The notes under the pieces were generated by a model. The model ran no database searches, had not been told where the DNA came from, and worked only from the letters and a program-made list of their open reading frames with translations. Below are positions 41,999-50,892 of a DNA stretch of 64,000 bases, in pieces. The number at the start of each line of letters is the position of its first letter. The first letter of the stretch is position 1. A program made the translations under genes and the position numbers. Origin of the DNA: Brevundimonas sp. Lineage in GTDB: Bacteria > Pseudomonadota > Alphaproteobacteria > Caulobacterales > Caulobacteraceae. The stretch lies in assembly GCF_027484365.1 (NCBI RefSeq), contig NZ_JAIXTC010000017.1, positions 62,001 through 126,000 of the forward strand, in the 5' to 3' direction.

Positions 41999-43969
41999 AT
42001 GTCCCGCGCCCGCCTGATCGCCATGGTTTCCACAGCCGCCCTTCTCGCCGCCGTCGCCGCCTGCGGCCAATCCGACAGCAAGTCGGACATGCCGCCCCTG
42101 CCGCCGTCGGCCACGGCGCCGGTCCAGTACGCGCGCGACATCCACTCCTGGGCCGAGCCCACCATCGCCCGGGTCAAGCACGTCGATCTGGATCTGGTCG
42201 CCGACTTCACGGCGAAGACGCTCAGCGGCACGGCCACGCTCGACGTCACCGGCGAGCCGGGCGCGACCCAGGTCATTCTCGACGTCCGCAATCTTGAGAT
42301 CCGCTCCGTCGCCGACGACAAGGGCAATGCCCTGCAGTTCGCCCTCGGCGCCGAAGACCCGATCAAGGGCCAGGCCCTGACCGTCACCGTCCCCGCCTTC
42401 GAGGCCGGCAAGGTGCAGAAGATCGTCGTGACCTATTCCACCCGCCCCGACGCCGCCGCCCTGCAATGGCTGACCCCGGCCCAGACCGCGGGCGGCCAGC
42501 AGCCCTTCCTGTTCTCCCAGGGCCAGGCCATTCTGACCCGCACCTGGGTCCCGACCCAGGACAGCCCCGGCATCCGCCAGACCTGGTCGGCGAAGATCAC
42601 GGTCCCGGAGGCGCTGCACGCCGTGATGTCGGCCGAGATGCTGACCCCCGAGGGCGAACGCGCCGCCGACGGCCCAGGCGGCAAGATGCATTCCTATCGT
42701 TTCCGCATGACCAACCCGGTCCCGCCCTATCTGATCGCCCTGGCCGTCGGCGACGTCGACTTCGCCTCGGTCGGCGAGGGCGTCGGCGTCTGGACCGAGC
42801 CGAGCCGTCTGGAGGCCGCGCGCAACGAGTTCTCCGAGATGCGCCAGTTGGTCGATGCGGCCGAGGCCCTCTACGGCCCCTACCGCTGGGGCCGCTATGA
42901 CCTGCTGATCCTGCCGCCGTCCTTCCCGTTCGGAGGGATGGAGAACCCGCGCCTGACCTTCGCCACCCCGACCGTCGTCGCGGGCGACAAGTCCCTCGTC
43001 TCCCTGGTCGCCCATGAACTCGCCCATTCCTGGTCCGGCAACCTCGTCACCAATGCCACCTGGGCCGACATCTGGCTCAACGAGGGCTTCACCACCTATT
43101 TCGAGAACCGGATCATGGAGGCAGTCTATGGCCGCGACCGCGCCCTGATGCTCCAGGTTCTCGGCTGGAACGATCTTCAGGCCTCACTGGCCGAGATGGA
43201 GCCGCTGGACACCCGGCTGCACAACGATCTGGAAAACCGCGATCCGGACGAAGGCCTGAACGACATCCCCTATGAAAAGGGCGCCGCCTTCCTGCGCACG
43301 ATCGAACGGATCGTCGGACGCGAGCGTTTCGACGCCTGGCTGAAGGGGTATTTCGAACGCAACGCCTTCCGCCCGATGACGGCGGCCGGCTTCCTGGCCG
43401 ACATCCGCGCCAATCTGGTGCGCGGTGACGTGCCGCTTGAATTCGCGCTCCAGCTGGATCCCTGGGTCTATCAGCCCGGGCTCCCGTCGAACGCCGTCGC
43501 GCCGGTCTCCACCGCCCTGACCGCCGTCGACACGGCCGCCGAGGCCTTCTTCGCCGACAAGGGGCCGGCCTCGGCCGTCCCGTGGAGCGGCTGGTCGACG
43601 CAGGAACGCCAGCATTTCCTCGCCTGGCGTCCCGAGGGTCTGGCCGCCGGCCGCGACTGGCTGACCAACCAGCAGCTCGCCGATCTGGAAACCACTCTGA
43701 ACCTGCGCGCCGAGGGCAATGCCGAGGTGCTGTTCCAGTGGCTCCAGATCGCCGTCGCCCACCGCTATCAGCCGGCCGTGCCGACTCTGGAACGCTTCCT
43801 GACCTCCCAGGGCCGCCGCAAATTCGTCCTCCCGCTTTACACCTCGCTGTGGGCCGAGGGCGACTGGGGCCGTCCGATCGCGACCCGCGTCTATGCCCGG
43901 GCGCGCCCGGGCTATCACCCGGTCACCACGGGATCGGTCGACGGGGTGGTGTGGGTTCCGACTTCCTGA
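41999..43969 (+). CDS. M1 family metallopeptidase, lipoprotein
   Basis: This 656-residue zinc aminopeptidase resembles the leukotriene-A4-hydrolase branch. The signal ends AVAAC, a lipobox, so it is probably anchored in the envelope. The substrate motif is GGMEN (PFGGMENPRL), and zinc binding is His339-Glu-Leu-Ala-His343 with Glu362 (WLNEGF). The C-terminal helical domain has WVYQPGLP, found in this subfamily. It probably trims peptides in the periplasm. It is followed by a REP-like element. Confidence 0.93.
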   Translation: MSRARLIAMVSTAALLAAVAACGQSDSKSDMPPLPPSATAPVQYARDIHSWAEPTIARVKHVDLDLVADFTAKTLSGTATLDVTGEPGATQVILDVRNLEIRSVADDKGNALQFALGAEDPIKGQALTVTVPAFEAGKVQKIVVTYSTRPDAAALQWLTPAQTAGGQQPFLFSQGQAILTRTWVPTQDSPGIRQTWSAKITVPEALHAVMSAEMLTPEGERAADGPGGKMHSYRFRMTNPVPPYLIALAVGDVDFASVGEGVGVWTEPSRLEAARNEFSEMRQLVDAAEALYGPYRWGRYDLLILPPSFPFGGMENPRLTFATPTVVAGDKSLVSLVAHELAHSWSGNLVTNATWADIWLNEGFTTYFENRIMEAVYGRDRALMLQVLGWNDLQASLAEMEPLDTRLHNDLENRDPDEGLNDIPYEKGAAFLRTIERIVGRERFDAWLKGYFERNAFRPMTAAGFLADIRANLVRGDVPLEFALQLDPWVYQPGLPSNAVAPVSTALTAVDTAAEAFFADKGPASAVPWSGWSTQERQHFLAWRPEGLAAGRDWLTNQQLADLETTLNLRAEGNAEVLFQWLQIAVAHRYQPAVPTLERFLTSQGRRKFVLPLYTSLWAEGDWGRPIATRVYARARPGYHPVTTGSVDGVVWVPTS

Positions 43970-44137
43970 CCCTCTCCAGGAGGGAGAGGGCTTGAGCGCC
44001 CGGGAGCCGTCAGGCGATCGGACTTGCGCGAAAGGGTGAGGGTCGGATGGTAACCGGTGAGCCACGCCCCTCACCCTTTCGGCTAAGCCGCATCGCTTCG
44101 CTCTGCGAGCCTCAAGCCCTCTCCCGCCGGGAGAGGG
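43970..44137. repeat. REP-like palindromic intergenic element, copy C
   Basis: This noncoding element starts directly after the M1 peptidase stop. CCCTCTCC...GGGAGAGGGCTTGAG on the left mirrors CTCAAGCCCTCTCCC...GGGAGAGGG on the right. GAAAGGGTGAGGG and CCCTCACCCTTTC form a second nested pair. It is related to copies A and B. It may serve as a terminator for the peptidase. Confidence 0.75.
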
Positions 44138-44302
44138 TTCGGCGCCCCTTACCCATCAACACATCCCCCGAATCCGCCCGCGATTTCAACGCCCGGCTCT
44201 ATTCTGAGCCCTTATCCCAACCGCTCCCGAAAGCCGTGAGACACTGGTCCCGGTCTTTGACATCGCCATCACGAACCGCGGGCGTTGGACTCTACGGACT
44301 AT

Positions 44303-44396
44303 CCGGACTCCAATTTCCGGAGTCCGGCCGCCTCCCCGGACGCTTCGGACGCTTCGGACGCTTCGGACGCTTCGGACGGTGTTTTGGAGTGCGCGC
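44303..44396. repeat. Hairpin plus tandem GGACGCTTC element
   Basis: Within the 506-base gap before the amidohydrolase lies a perfect 9-base inverted repeat, CCGGACTCC (44303-44311) and GGAGTCCGG (44319-44327), with a 7-base loop. It is followed by four exact tandem copies of GGACGCTTC (44338-44373) and GGACGGTGTTTTGGAGTGCG. The same parts occur inverted at 54491-54580. Nothing else of note is seen between 44138 and 44302. Confidence 0.75.
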
Positions 44397-44475
44397 TGAC
44401 CGCCACCCCGAACCTTGACCTTCCGATCGGCATGACCGCAACTCCGGGTCCGATTTCCGCCAGTCCGGTGACCCC

Positions 44476-46140
44476 ATGCTTCGATCCCTTCTTTCCGCCG
44501 CCGCCTTCGCCGCGCTCGCTCTTCCGGCCCAGGCCCAGAACCTGCTGATTCGGGGCGGCGTGATCCACACCGGGGTCGAGGCCGCTCCGACGGCCGAGGT
44601 CGTCATCGCCCGTGACGGCCGCATCGCCTGGGTCGGTTCCGCCGCCGATGCGCCCTCGACCGAGGGCCTGACCGTCATCGACCTCGACGGCGCGACCCTG
44701 TTCCCCGGCTTTACGGACGGCCACGCCCACCTTGACGGGATCGGCTGGCGCGAGTTGACGCTGAACCTCGAGGGCTCCACCTCCGTGGTTGACGCCATGG
44801 CCCGGCTGACGGCCTGGGCCGGGGCCCATCCCGACGGCCCCATTATCGGGCGCGGCTGGATCGAGACACGCTGGCCGGAGAGCGCGAACGGCGCCCGTTT
44901 CCTGACCGCCGCCGACCTCGACGCCGCCGCCCCCGGCCGCGTCGTCCTGCTGGAACGCGCGGACGGCCACGCCATCACCGCCTCCTCCGCCGCCCTCGCC
45001 GCCGCAAACATCGACGCCTCGACCGTCGCCCCGTCCGGCGGAGAGATCGCCAGGGGCCCGGACGGCCGGCCGACCGGTTTCATTGTCGACGCCGCCATGT
45101 CACTGCTCGCCCCCCTGATGCCCCAGGCCGATCCCGAGGCGAAGCGGAACGCCTACCGTGCCGGTTTCCGGGTCGAGGCGCGCTACGGCTGGACCGGCGT
45201 CCACTTCATGAGCGCGCCCTGGTCCGACATTCCCCTGCTGGAGCAGATGGCCGAGGCCGGCGAGGCGCCGCTCCGCATCTACAACTCGGTCACGCCCGAC
45301 GGCGGCGCCGCCCTGATCGCCTCGGGTCCGCGCAGCGTCGCCGACGGCCGGATCATCACCCGGGCCATCAAATACTATGTCGACGGCGCCCTGGGCTCGC
45401 GCGGCGCGGCCCTCCATGCCCCCTATTCCGACGCGCCCCACACCTCGGGCCTGATGCAGACCACGCGCGCGGAGATGCTCCCCCTCTATGAGAGCGCCCT
45501 GCGCCGCGGCATCCAGGTCGCCACCCACGCCATCGGCGACCGGGGCAATACGGAGGTGCTGAATTGGTATCGCGACGCCCTGGCCGCCGTGCCGGCCGGC
45601 GATCGCGGGGTCGCCGAACCACGCTGGCGGATCGAACACGCCCAGATCCTCCGTCCGTCGGATGAGCCGATGTTCCGTGACCTGCACGTCATCGCCTCCA
45701 TGCAGCCGAGCCACGCGATAGGCGACTTCCACTTCGCCCCGGCCCGCCTCGGCGACGCCCGTCTGGACGGCGCCTATGCCTGGCATAGCCTCGTCGATCT
45801 CGGCGTCGCGGTGGTCGGCGGCTCCGATGCACCCGTCGAGCGCGGCGACCCGCTGATCGAGTTCTACGCCGCCGTCGCCCGCCGCGACCTCGAGGGCTTC
45901 CAGGGACCCGACTGGCGTCCGGACGAGGCCGTGGACCGCGCCACGGCGCTGAAGATGTTCACCCTGTGGCCCGCCTTCGCCTCCTTCCGCGAAGACGAGC
46001 TCGGCACGATCGAGGTCGGCAAACGCGCCGACTTCACCGCCTTCGATATCGACCTGATGACCGTGCCCGAGGCGGATATCCCCGGGGGACACGCGGTCCT
46101 GACCGTCGTCGACGGGGAGGTCGTCTACCGGAGGGAGTAG
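44476..46140 (+). CDS. Secreted amidohydrolase family 3 (YtcJ-like) protein
   Basis: This 554-residue metal-dependent hydrolase has a signal peptide ending near LPAQAQ (residue about 21). The amidohydrolase metal motif is His83-Ala-His85 (FTDGHAHLDG). YVDGALGSRGAAL supplies a conserved Lys/Asp region, ATHAIGDRGN another His, and GSDAPVERGDPL the last Asp. The C-terminal beta-sandwich closes with IEVGKRADFTAFD. Substrate is unknown; this family includes N-substituted amide hydrolases. It is convergent with the TonB receptor and shares a terminator with it. Confidence 0.9.
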   Translation: MLRSLLSAAAFAALALPAQAQNLLIRGGVIHTGVEAAPTAEVVIARDGRIAWVGSAADAPSTEGLTVIDLDGATLFPGFTDGHAHLDGIGWRELTLNLEGSTSVVDAMARLTAWAGAHPDGPIIGRGWIETRWPESANGARFLTAADLDAAAPGRVVLLERADGHAITASSAALAAANIDASTVAPSGGEIARGPDGRPTGFIVDAAMSLLAPLMPQADPEAKRNAYRAGFRVEARYGWTGVHFMSAPWSDIPLLEQMAEAGEAPLRIYNSVTPDGGAALIASGPRSVADGRIITRAIKYYVDGALGSRGAALHAPYSDAPHTSGLMQTTRAEMLPLYESALRRGIQVATHAIGDRGNTEVLNWYRDALAAVPAGDRGVAEPRWRIEHAQILRPSDEPMFRDLHVIASMQPSHAIGDFHFAPARLGDARLDGAYAWHSLVDLGVAVVGGSDAPVERGDPLIEFYAAVARRDLEGFQGPDWRPDEAVDRATALKMFTLWPAFASFREDELGTIEVGKRADFTAFDIDLMTVPEADIPGGHAVLTVVDGEVVYRRE

Positions 46141-46168
46141 TCTCCAGCGCGACTGGAAGCAGAAAGAG

Positions 46169-46202
46169 AAAGGGCCGCCCGCCTTGCGGCGGACGGCCCT
46201 TT
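46169..46202. terminator. Bidirectional rho-independent terminator
   Basis: AAAGGGCCG pairs with CGGCCCTTT; after one mismatch CCGCC pairs with GGCGG around a TTGC loop. A-rich sequence on the left and T residues on the right let it act in both directions. It sits between the stops of the amidohydrolase and the TonB receptor. Confidence 0.8.
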
Positions 46203-46224
46203 CGGTAGCCGACGTCGTCGGCGT

Positions 46225-48885
46225 CTAGAAGCGCGAGCTCAGGCTGAAGGAAACGCTCGAACCCAGATCGTAGTTGTTGATCAGGATCTTGTTGCCCAGT
46301 TCCTGGTACTCGTCGAAGTCGGTGCCGAGCAGGTTCCGCAGCTCGACGGAGAAGCCCATCTCGCGCGTGCCCATGGTGAAGTCCTTGCGGTACACGAGGT
46401 CCAGGAAGACGCCCGGCTCCTGGATGTAGTCAGGCTCGCGGCTGGACGAGACGCCGGCGCCGCGGGCGGTGATCCGCTCGGACACGTAGTTGACGATGAT
46501 CGTCGCCTGCGACCGCGCGGTGTCGTCTTCCCAGCCCAGTTGCAGGTTGGCGACATGCTCCGACTGGCCCTGGAGACGGCTTCCGTCCTGGATGAAGAAG
46601 GCCGCCGGAGAGGAGACGCCGCCGCCGCCGAGATCACGGACCTTGTCACCCGAATCCACCTGCACCTCGGAGTTCGAGTAGGTGTAGTTGGCCTGGACCA
46701 GCCAACGCTTGTTGGCGATGAAGGTCGAGCCGTTGTCCGGGAACTCGAAATATTTCTTGGCCTCGAACTCGGCGCCCATGATTACGGCCTGGGGCGCGTT
46801 CAGGAACGACTGCTGACGCTGGTTGCCAACGTCGACGATGATCGCCTCGACCGGCTTGTCCAGGTTCTTGTAGAAGACCCCCGCCGTCACATACTGCTGA
46901 CGGGCGAAATACCATTCGTACCGGGCGTCCAGGTTAAGGATTTCCGTATCGACGAGGAACGGGTTGCCGATGAACGTGCGATCGCTTTCCGGGTCCGTGT
47001 AGGACTGGGGAGCCAGCTCACGGAACTGGGGCCGGCCGATCGTCTGCGAAGCGCCGAGGCGCAGTTGCATGTCCTCGGCGAAGTTCCAGGTCGCTGTGAA
47101 CGAAGGCAGGAAGTACTGTTCCTCGATCTTCGTGGCCGCGAAGGGCGAGGCGCCGCCGAACAGGTCCCGCGGCGTGACGCTCTGTTCGCCGTCCTCGAAG
47201 CGGACGCCGAGGGTCGTGCGGACCAGCGGGATGATCTCGGCGTCGACCATGGCGTAGGCCGCCTTGACCTGCAGCTGGCCGTCGTAGGCCGCCGCGCCGT
47301 TGCTGCCGGTCACTTCCTGGATCTGCAGGGTCGACCGGTTGATGTTGAAGTCCGAGTACAGGTAGTCGACGCGCGAGCGCTGCTGGTCCGGCGTCAGGCC
47401 ATTGACCGCCTCGAAGCGGAGGTCGCGACGCTCGGAGTCGCGATTGTTGTCGAAACCGTCGACGCCGAAGCTGAACACGGCCGTGCGATAGTCGGACAGC
47501 GACATTTCGTAGCTCACGTCGACACCGCCCGACACGATATCGTCGTCCAGTTCCGAGAAGGAGATCTGGTTGCCGCTGCCGCTGTGCAGGAAGGTTCCGG
47601 TGGCGTCCACGCTGTAGCCGAAGCGGGTCTCGTAAGGTGCGTCGCGCGAGGTCACGGCGTAGGCCGCGCGCCAGTCGACCGACAGTGCGCCGTCCATGAA
47701 GTCGTGCTCACCGGCCAGCTGGGTCGAGAACAACTGACGGACGAACCACTCGGTGTAGTCGGTCCGCAGCACGTTTCCGCCGGCGTCGAACGCCGGTCCG
47801 GTGCGCGTGCGCGCTTCCTTGGTCGAGTTGCGGACAAAGAAGTTGGTCCACTTGATCGTATGCATGTCGCCCGTGAGCGAGGCGCCGGCCAGCAGGTTCA
47901 GCTGAACGTCGTTCTGGTTGGAGACGACATCGAAGTCGTTCACCGGCACCAGGACCGAACCCGAGAACTGGGCCGCCTGCTGCTTGCCTTCACGGATCTG
48001 CCAGCTGTTGTCGTAGCCGCCCGAAGCGAACACGCCCAGGGTGCCGAGGCCGATTTCGGTCGAGCCTCCGGCGGAGACACCGAGACCGAAGTTGACCGGG
48101 TTATCCTCGAGTTGCAGCAGACGCAGCGGGGCGTTGATCAGACCCTGGCCGATGTCCTGCAGCTCTTCGGCGTCGAAGTTGGCGCTCGTGATCTGGCGGC
48201 CGCGGGCGAAGGCGCCTCGCAGGGCGAACGGCACGTCACGGGTGCCGTCGTCGAAGCTGGTGAAGTCGGTGCGCGATCCGAAATAGATCAGGCCTTCACG
48301 GCCGGTCGTCTCGGTGTTGCCGCCGGCCGAGGCTTCCATGCTGAAGAAGGGCTCGTTCGGGGCGTCGATCGTCCGCAGGTCGATCACGCCGCCGCCGAAC
48401 TCACCGGGGAAGTTGGCCGAATAGGTCTTCTGGACCGTAACGGACTCCAGAATGTTCGACGGGAACAGGTCGAGCGGCACGACGCGCTGGAGCGGCTCGG
48501 GGCTGGGCAGGGGCGAGCCGTTCAGCATGGCCGAGGAGTAGCGCTCGCCGAGGCCGCGGACGTAGATGAAGCGACCTTCGACGATCGACAGGCCCGTGAC
48601 GCGGGTCAGGGCGGCGGCGGCGCTGGCGTCGCCGGTACGCTCAAGGTCCTCGGACGTCAGAAAGGCTGCGACTTCCGAGCTTTCGCGATTGGGTTCGGGA
48701 ATGTAGCGACCAAGGACGACGATCTCGTCGACCGTGGTTTCTTCATTGGCCTGTTCGGCCGGAGTCTGTTCGACGGGGTCCTGGGCCGGAGCCGGGACGG
48801 CGTCCTGGGCAAAGGCCAGCGAGGGCGCGATGAGCGCGCTTGTCGCCAGGAGAACCCCGCTCAGGGTCAGTTTAAGCGTCTTCAT
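46225..48885 (-). CDS. TonB-dependent outer-membrane receptor
   Basis: This 886-residue receptor has a signal peptide ending near SLAFAQ. DEIVVLGR is a TonB-box-like segment (about residues 53-60). The plug domain includes FIYVRGLGERYSSAMLNG, PLPSPEPLQRVVPLDLFPSNILESV and FPGEFGGGVIDLRT, then a long barrel ends in Phe (LSSRF). It lies 76 bases downstream of a beta-helix lipoprotein gene on the same strand, with a hairpin between them. The pairing suggests the lipoprotein is a surface partner. Ligand unknown. Confidence 0.92.
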   Translation of the reverse strand: MKTLKLTLSGVLLATSALIAPSLAFAQDAVPAPAQDPVEQTPAEQANEETTVDEIVVLGRYIPEPNRESSEVAAFLTSEDLERTGDASAAAALTRVTGLSIVEGRFIYVRGLGERYSSAMLNGSPLPSPEPLQRVVPLDLFPSNILESVTVQKTYSANFPGEFGGGVIDLRTIDAPNEPFFSMEASAGGNTETTGREGLIYFGSRTDFTSFDDGTRDVPFALRGAFARGRQITSANFDAEELQDIGQGLINAPLRLLQLEDNPVNFGLGVSAGGSTEIGLGTLGVFASGGYDNSWQIREGKQQAAQFSGSVLVPVNDFDVVSNQNDVQLNLLAGASLTGDMHTIKWTNFFVRNSTKEARTRTGPAFDAGGNVLRTDYTEWFVRQLFSTQLAGEHDFMDGALSVDWRAAYAVTSRDAPYETRFGYSVDATGTFLHSGSGNQISFSELDDDIVSGGVDVSYEMSLSDYRTAVFSFGVDGFDNNRDSERRDLRFEAVNGLTPDQQRSRVDYLYSDFNINRSTLQIQEVTGSNGAAAYDGQLQVKAAYAMVDAEIIPLVRTTLGVRFEDGEQSVTPRDLFGGASPFAATKIEEQYFLPSFTATWNFAEDMQLRLGASQTIGRPQFRELAPQSYTDPESDRTFIGNPFLVDTEILNLDARYEWYFARQQYVTAGVFYKNLDKPVEAIIVDVGNQRQQSFLNAPQAVIMGAEFEAKKYFEFPDNGSTFIANKRWLVQANYTYSNSEVQVDSGDKVRDLGGGGVSSPAAFFIQDGSRLQGQSEHVANLQLGWEDDTARSQATIIVNYVSERITARGAGVSSSREPDYIQEPGVFLDLVYRKDFTMGTREMGFSVELRNLLGTDFDEYQELGNKILINNYDLGSSVSFSLSSRF

Positions 48886-48926
48886 GTTCTGCGCCTTGAA
48901 GGGGGTTAACGAGGTCCGCGAGGGCT

Positions 48927-48952
48927 GGCGGCGGCTCAGGAGAGCCGCCGCC
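48927..48952 (-). promoter_or_regulatory. Intercistronic hairpin between lipoprotein and TonB receptor
   Basis: A perfect 11-base-pair stem (GGCGGCGGCTC with GAGCCGCCGCC) with a 4-base loop lies 9 bases beyond the lipoprotein stop. No T tract follows on the minus strand, so it is not a standard terminator. It could stabilise the upstream message or partly block transcription into the receptor gene. Confidence 0.6.
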
Positions 48953-48961
48953 CCGCATTCG

Positions 48962-50488
48962 TCAGCGGCAGTTCGAACCGGAGGCCAGGCCGCAGGTCCA
49001 CCCCAGGTACCAGGTGTCGGTCGCGTTGCGGACGGCGCCGATGTAGGCGGTGTTCACGAAGAACGGATAGACCGTGTTGGCTGCAACCGGGGTCACGGCG
49101 TTTTCGTTCGCGCCGTTGATGAAGGTCAGGGCCTGACCCGTCAGCGGTGCGCCGGCCGGAGCCGTCAGCGTGGACGTACCGGCGGCCGTGTTCCCACCCG
49201 AGGGCGCCTGGACGAACGTCGCGGCCGAGCGGGCGGCGTTGTTCGGTCGATACGAAATCGCGCAGGACATGAAGACCGCGTTGAAGGTCGGCTGCACCGT
49301 GGCCGTATCGGCGTCCGCGATGTCGAGGCAACCCGAGGCCGACGGAGAGGCGTTCGAGAAGACCGAGTTGATGATCGTCGCATCGGCGCCGGTATCGAAG
49401 TGCGCGGCCGTGTGGATGTCCAGGGTGGTTGAGCGCGTGACGATCGTCCAGTTGGCGATCTTGGCCTGCGAGACGTAGCGGCTGGCCAGCGGGGTCGCCG
49501 CCGGGGCCGAGGAGAACTCGAAGCCGGCGCCGCGGCCGTCCGAGGTCTTCACGTGGGTCGTACGCTCGGTCACGATGCCGAACTGGGCGCCGCCGCGCCA
49601 GCCCGTGTCGGTGTCGAGGCCGTCATCGTCGGCGCCGGTCAGAACGATGTGGCTGAGGTTGACGTTGCCGCCGAAGATTTCGATGCCGTCGTCAGCCGAG
49701 TTGTGGACCTGGATGTGATCGATGGTCGTACCCGAACCCACGGCGCCGAGGGTCAGGCCCTGCAGTTCGTTGCCGGTCGAGATGGCGAAGCCCGAGAAGT
49801 TGATCTGGACGTAGCGGAAGCGGCCCGAGTTATCGGCCGCGGTGTTGCCGCCGTAGAAGGCGCTGGTGCCCTCGACCTGACCGGTGCAGGTCGTGGCGCC
49901 CGGGGTCGCCGACAGCACGCAGTTCGCTTGCGGCGCGCGGCCGACGAGGATCACGCCGCCCCACTGGCCTTGCGACGCGTCGTTGTTCTGGCCTTCAATG
50001 CTCTGGCGGCTGGTGAAGATGATCGGGTTGGTCGCGGTGCCCTCGGCGAAGATCTGCGAGCCGCGGTTGACGATCAGGTAATCGGAACCGCCGGAGGCGA
50101 AGATCTTCACGCCCGGATCGATGGTCAGGATGCCCTGGGCGCTGCCCGGGATCGGCGAGCCCGGCTCGACGCCGCGGTCGGTGCCGACTTCGGTGCGGCC
50201 CGAGAAGGTGTAGATGGTGCCGAAACGGACCGACAGGGTCAGGGCGCCCGTGATCGTGGCCGGCAGCTGGCAGGCGCGCAGGGTGCCGTTGGCGACGAGG
50301 CCGACGTTGGCGAGGCCCGTCGGGCAATCGACGGCCGGCGTGCCGGGGGTCGGGGTCGTGGGCGTGGTGGGAGTGGTCGGCGTGCCGCCGAAATCACCCT
50401 CGCCGGGGGACGCCACTTCGGCGGAGCCGCAGGCGGCCAGCGCCATCACGGCCGCACCGGCCATCAGAACCTTGGTCAGACGAAGCAT
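48962..50488 (-). CDS. Beta-helix surface lipoprotein candidate
   Basis: This 508-residue protein has a signal ending MALAAC (Cys about 20, lipobox). A Thr-Pro repeat linker (TPTTPTTPTTPTPGTP, about residues 36-51) follows. The rest is Gly/Asn/Thr-rich with GTVYTF-like rungs (FGTIYTFSGRTEVGTD, IDPGVKIFASGGSDYLIV, GVILVGRAPQ, DDGIEIFGGNVNLSHIVLTGADDDGLD), typical of a right-handed beta-helix. Four Cys pairs probably form disulfides. GAGGGG precedes the ATG. It is the first gene of an operon with a TonB receptor; it may bind the ligand at the surface. Function inferred. Confidence 0.78.
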   Translation of the reverse strand: MLRLTKVLMAGAAVMALAACGSAEVASPGEGDFGGTPTTPTTPTTPTPGTPAVDCPTGLANVGLVANGTLRACQLPATITGALTLSVRFGTIYTFSGRTEVGTDRGVEPGSPIPGSAQGILTIDPGVKIFASGGSDYLIVNRGSQIFAEGTATNPIIFTSRQSIEGQNNDASQGQWGGVILVGRAPQANCVLSATPGATTCTGQVEGTSAFYGGNTAADNSGRFRYVQINFSGFAISTGNELQGLTLGAVGSGTTIDHIQVHNSADDGIEIFGGNVNLSHIVLTGADDDGLDTDTGWRGGAQFGIVTERTTHVKTSDGRGAGFEFSSAPAATPLASRYVSQAKIANWTIVTRSTTLDIHTAAHFDTGADATIINSVFSNASPSASGCLDIADADTATVQPTFNAVFMSCAISYRPNNAARSAATFVQAPSGGNTAAGTSTLTAPAGAPLTGQALTFINGANENAVTPVAANTVYPFFVNTAYIGAVRNATDTWYLGWTCGLASGSNCR

Positions 50489-50788
50489 CGAGTTCCCCTC
50501 GGGTTGGAATTTGCGGAACGCCGCGCATCATTCCGACACGATCCCAGCGATCCCGAGGGCGGCCTTTAAGAGGTCTTTGCAAAGCTGAAGTGACAGAAAA
50601 TCGCCTGATTATTACAGTTGATCCGATAACGGATGGATATTTTCCAAATCATCGCGACGAATACTTTGCGACCCGGCGAAGACAAGATTTCCTTGGCCGG
50701 AGGGATTGTCACAAGACTGAATAATTGCGCGGCTGCGCCGTCCGCTCTTGAGCGGCCGGCGCATTGCGTTAGGTTGCCTCCAGCTCCC
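50489..50788. promoter_or_regulatory. AT-richer intergenic region upstream of the lipoprotein operon
   Basis: A 300-base gap with lower GC than its surroundings, especially 50580-50730. It must contain the promoter for the leftward lipoprotein-TonB receptor operon and lies upstream of tRNA-Gly on the right. A single TGACAG (50591-50596) and a small CCGCTC/GAGCGG hairpin (50742-50755) are visible. I cannot assign a specific operator. Confidence 0.4.
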
Positions 50789-50862
50789 GCGGGCGTGATG
50801 TAGTGGTAGCCTGAAAGCTTCCCAAGCTTTTCGTGCGGGTTCGATTCCCGCCGCCCGCTCCA
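50789..50862 (+). tRNA. tRNA-Gly (anticodon CCC)
   Basis: A 74-base tRNA with acceptor stem GCGGGCG/CGCCCGC, discriminator T and encoded CCA. The anticodon arm is AAAGC-TTCCCAA-GCTTT, giving CCC for glycine codon GGG. The T loop is TTCGATT. Confidence 0.95.
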
Positions 50863-50892
50863 GCCGTTTCCGACAGGCCGAACACCGGAGGC

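Noticed and set aside
46540..48909. 789-residue plus-strand ORF
   Set aside because: Antisense shadow of the second TonB receptor.
50580..50600. Possible Pho box upstream of the beta-helix lipoprotein
   Set aside because: Only one CTGTCA half-site is present on the minus strand; the second half-site at the required 11-base spacing does not match.
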